This document shows, piece by piece, positions 60,550 to 64,000 of a DNA stretch of 64,000 bases (position 1 is the first letter of the stretch; each line of letters opens with the position of its first letter). This DNA is from Progne subis subis (taxonomy: Eukaryota > Chordata > Aves > Passeriformes > Hirundinidae), in assembly GCA_022316685.1 (NCBI GenBank), contig JAKJHU010000036.1:2739036-2803035 (forward strand). The letters are read 5' to 3'. The notes beneath the pieces were generated by a model. It worked only from the letters and a program-made list of their open reading frames with translations. It was not told the DNA's origin and did no database searches. The translations under genes were made by a program, and so were the position numbers.

Positions 60550-60835
60550 AAATTCTGTACACCAGCTGCCACCTCAGTCTTAATCAGTGGTGGAAGAACG
60601 GTCTCAGAACTGTTTGTCTCAATTGGCCATTTAAGTTTAATAGCGAAAGACTGGTTAATGATTACAATGCATCGTAAAAGCTTCAGAAGGAAAGGAATGT
60701 TTGTGGACCATTTGTTTCGTGGCAGTTTAAGTTATTAGTCTTTAAAATCGATAAATTTTTTAAAATGGAAACTTGACCAAAAATCTGTCACAGAATTTGA
60801 GACCATTAAAACAGAAGTTCAATGCTACGTCTCTG
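60550..60835 (+). terminator. EEF1A1: EEF1A1 proximal 3' UTR and poly(A) signal
   Basis: About 260 nt after the TGA (60547-60549), ATTAAA lies at 60805-60810 in the context GACCATTAAAACAGAAGTTC, which resembles the human EEF1A1 main poly(A) region. Cleavage is expected at about 60825-60835. Confidence 0.8.
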
Positions 60836-62919
60836 TGTTCTTTGGGTTAATGTTAAGTTTATGGTAAAACCTAGATCTAGTCATGGTGGGATAAGAAAGC
60901 ATCATTGTTACTCGAGTATGTTCAGAAGTTAAAAAGCAAGTACTCTAAGTTACTTGTTTCTGAACAGAAGAACAAAATTCAGCTACAGGTTTACTTTTTA
61001 ACTGATCTAAGCCTTAACTAACTTTTCTGGTGCTTGCTTCCAAAAGTGTTTTTAGATTGGATTGCGCAGAGGTAATGAGTACTTTGGTGCATTCTGTGGT
61101 GCATCGAGTAAGCCAAGTCTACACTGAAGGGAAAAAAAGTGTGAACACATTTAACCTTAAAAAATGTTACAAATAATCTAATATTGAGTTTCCAATATTC
61201 TGTACACTGATTTTTCTAATCAAAAGCAGAACCAGATTTTTTTTTTTCTGGAGGACTGATTAACTGTTGTGTAGCTCTTAAAACTCTTTACATAAATGTT
61301 TTCATATATATAGTAAGACCCTGAATAGCCAAATCTAAAACTTCTGTCTAGAATTACACATGGGTGCAATCTGAGTGACCCACCATTGTAGCCTGCACCG
61401 AATGGCACAGTGGCAGAAAGTGCCTGCTATGTTTTTAACAAGTTCAAAATTAGGATCAAACAGTCAAAAGGGACTTGGGTATCTAGTCCCAACTATTATT
61501 AATCACTAGACAAATAATCCCAAGTACAATGTCCTGGGCTATAGGAATTACGAATTCTGGCATAGAAGCCTTGCTTCAAATTGGTAAATGGGGCAAGCAG
61601 TTAATGGATAATCAGAGATGACTTGCATAATAGTGCAGCTGTTTTACTAACCTTTCACATGATTTCCCCTTAGCATCCCCACAAAAGGTCAAAAAGAATT
61701 CAGTATCTTTCAGGGACTGGTTCCATGACACCAGTATGTTTGTTCTGCCCGTAACAGCTGTATTCTCTCGTTTGTTCTCCTTTCCTTCTCCAGCTGTGTG
61801 CTTGCTCTGCAGGAACTCATATCTGTACTGCTTGGATAGGTTTGAACTGCTGTTACTTGTTCATGCTCTTTGGATCTTTTCTCTTTTTCTGCTGACTTTC
61901 CAGTGTCTTAACTGCAAGTGAAACCTTGGAGCATTACACACCACTTTTGGAGGTACAGTGGAAGCAAGGGCTAGAAAGCTGCTTAGCGTGCTATGTAATT
62001 CAGTAAAGAAATCTCAGCTGCTTAAATTTGGCTTCTGGAGGTTTGTTAGTGTCCCCAAGGCAACAGGAAGTACATAACTTCAAAATGGAGGCTGACCCAC
62101 TGTTGCCATAATAAAAAGCTTGAAGTATCTTGCCAAATCTTGACACGCTTTTCAGTTAAACCACTAAATATTTTCCAAGAGGCTTCGGTCAAACTGGTTC
62201 AGCAGAGTTCTGATTTGGATAAAAAGCAAAGCAGCTTCAGCACAGACTGCCTTCAGCGCAGCTCTGTTAGATTTCCTTCACATTCCTTTGTTAGGTGCAG
62301 GATGTTTGGTTTGGCCGGCCGTGGCCTGGATATGCAACACCCAGTCTGGAGTGCCTCTGCATTGCACAGCGATGTCTTTGGCTGGGTGTACTTGCTCCAT
62401 GGTAGCTTGGAAATGGTCTTGTAGTAAGCAGCTCATTGAAATCCTTAGGGAAAATAAGGTGTGATGCAGCAGCGAATGCCGGGACCCAGCAGTGCGGAGC
62501 GGTGCTGCTGTTGCAAGAGGCCCTTTGCTCGGGCTGTGCATGGATGAGATCAGCTGCCAGAGCTGCTGGGAGGTTGGGTCACGCTAAAATGGCCCAGCTG
62601 AAGAGCAGGACAAGAGTCAGATGCATAATTTGTGGCAGAGGGACTGCTGCTTTCAGTAGGAAAAAAAACCTCTGAAGGACAGTATTGGATTTAACAACTT
62701 CGTATGTGCAGCAGAACACTTGGGAATGCTCTGCCTGCAATACCAGCATTTGCTTTCATGTATTTACAACCTAATTTTTACACACTTGGTTTTTTTCTTT
62801 TTTATTTTAACTTTTAGAGACCGTACTTGCTTTCCATGCACTAATGTAATTCCATCTCAGTTCTTTTATTAATCTGACTACCTGGGGAAATTGTTAGACT
62901 TTTGTAAACAAAATTTGGG
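60836..62919 (+). other. Possible extended EEF1A1 3' UTR; no other gene seen
   Basis: No separate gene is recognisable. Human EEF1A1 also has longer transcripts with a 3' UTR near 2 kb, so this stretch may be alternative 3' UTR. It holds a GC-richer patch at about 62460-62600 and otherwise plain AT-rich sequence. Confidence 0.4.
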
Positions 62920-62951
62920 AATAAAACTACTTCAATCAAACTTTTAATAAA
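62920..62951 (+). terminator. Paired AATAAA signals, possible distal EEF1A1 poly(A) site
   Basis: AATAAA occurs at 62920-62925 and 62946-62951, with T/GT-rich sequence after it. Assignment to EEF1A1 is inferred from strand and distance only. Confidence 0.4.
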
Positions 62952-64000
62952 TGTTCTTAGTTGAGAACTGTATTTGTCTGCTGACGGCTTATTTCTTTAA
63001 GCAACTTCTACAGCTGTCCCTAACTCTTTCCTCACTGTCCTGCAATGCTGGTGGTGTTCATACAGAAGTGTGACAGCGTGCTGCTGTGCTCATGGAGCCA
63101 GCTCTGAAGGCAGAAATCTGCCTGGAGTCTTGCATTTGTGAATGTTTTCTTTCTAGTTGTTGATGAATGCTTTGGTAGTCCAGAGGACTTTAAATACACA
63201 AATATTCCAGAAAAGTATGTGGTGAGGTAATGGGGGACAGAGAGGCTGGCTGGTCTTTGGAGGGAAATGGATCAGTGCAGTCATAGCTGATATCACTAAG
63301 TGACTTCTTGCAGTGTTGGTTCCCTGGGTGGATGGTTCAGGCTGGAATAAAACAGACTCTACTGAGACTACTGCCCAGAGGCATTTCAATTATAGCTTGT
63401 ACAAGGCTATTACTGGAATAACTTACTTTACTGAAATGCAAATGAAAGACTAATTCACATTCTGAATTTAGCTGTCAGTATATTTTGAAAGGTATTGACA
63501 AATTTTGAAAAATTTATTTTCTGTAAATGCATATTTTAAATTTTAGATGTGGTCAAGATAAACCACGTAGAGACAACTTAAACTTTGTACTGTACAGGGG
63601 TATTACTTTCCTCAGTGGTGCTAAATGATTATCTGTTTAAGAACCATGTAAGTTCAGTCTGATGAATGCAACTCCCCTGGTTTTAATGTGTTAGTTCTGT
63701 GTTTATGCAGTGCCCAGAGGGAGGCTGTGGGGTGGAGAATGCAGTGGGAGGGCTGATAAGCTGCCTCCCCAACAACATCCTGAGGTCCTGCTCAAAGCAT
63801 ATGCCTCACCCAAAGTTCCTTTTCTGCAAGAACCACTCTCTCACACATTTCACTGCAAGCTGTAAATTCCTGACAGTATTAACACCTTTTAATTTTATTA
63901 ATTTCAGTAACTTTAATTTTCCGTGTCATCCACACCAAATAGTACTTCCTGTCTAGGAATTTAGTTTTCTGAAATTGCAAATCTTTAATAATATCCAAAC
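62952..64000. other. Intergenic, no feature recognised
   Basis: Short open frames only; no motif, repeat family or promoter pattern recognised up to the window edge. Confidence 0.55.

Overview
The window is vertebrate nuclear DNA, almost certainly from a bird. It carries two intron-containing genes with vertebrate splice signals, several 3'-truncated CR1-type LINE copies (the dominant avian retroposon), and an avian-style class II endogenous retrovirus. The AT-rich intergenic background is broken by two CpG-rich promoter islands. The species cannot be fixed from sequence alone. The order SLC17A5 then EEF1A1 on one strand matches the order I know from human chromosome 6 (both genes there on the opposite strand) and from chicken chromosome 3.

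Layout. (1) 1-4703, minus strand: the 5' part of a betaretrovirus-like ERV. It has a 5' LTR, a tRNA-Trp-like primer binding site, gag, dUTPase-protease, and the start of pol with the YMDD active site; pol runs off the left edge. The three reading frames are joined by two -1 frameshift sites. gag is broken near its 5' end. (2) 4704-11390: AT-rich intergenic DNA with one probable old LTR and one CR1 copy. (3) 11390-34215, plus strand: SLC17A5 (sialin, the lysosomal sialic acid/H+ exporter). All eleven coding exons can be placed and give 484 codons. The CpG promoter has a CLEAR-like E-box, the 5' region has pentanucleotide repeats, and intron 1 has an 8-copy 37-bp minisatellite. (4) 34215-56080: about 22 kb without a recognisable gene. 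Its clearest content is a 1455-bp solo LTR with matching inverted termini and a 5-bp target-site duplication. (5) 56080-60830, plus strand: EEF1A1 (translation elongation factor eEF1A1). It has a TATA box, a TOP-type start, a noncoding first exon, an intron-1 block of YY1/AP-1-like sites, and seven coding exons giving 462 codons. (6) 60830-64000: downstream DNA, possibly an extended EEF1A1 3' UTR ending at a poly(A) signal pair near 62920-62951.

The two host genes are housekeeping genes with unrelated jobs: lysosomal export and translation elongation. They share synteny, not a pathway. I see no wholly new biological system. The most informative points are the retroviral frameshift architecture, the complete solo LTR, the glutamine in sialin at a human disease position, and the conserved EEF1A1 intronic control block.
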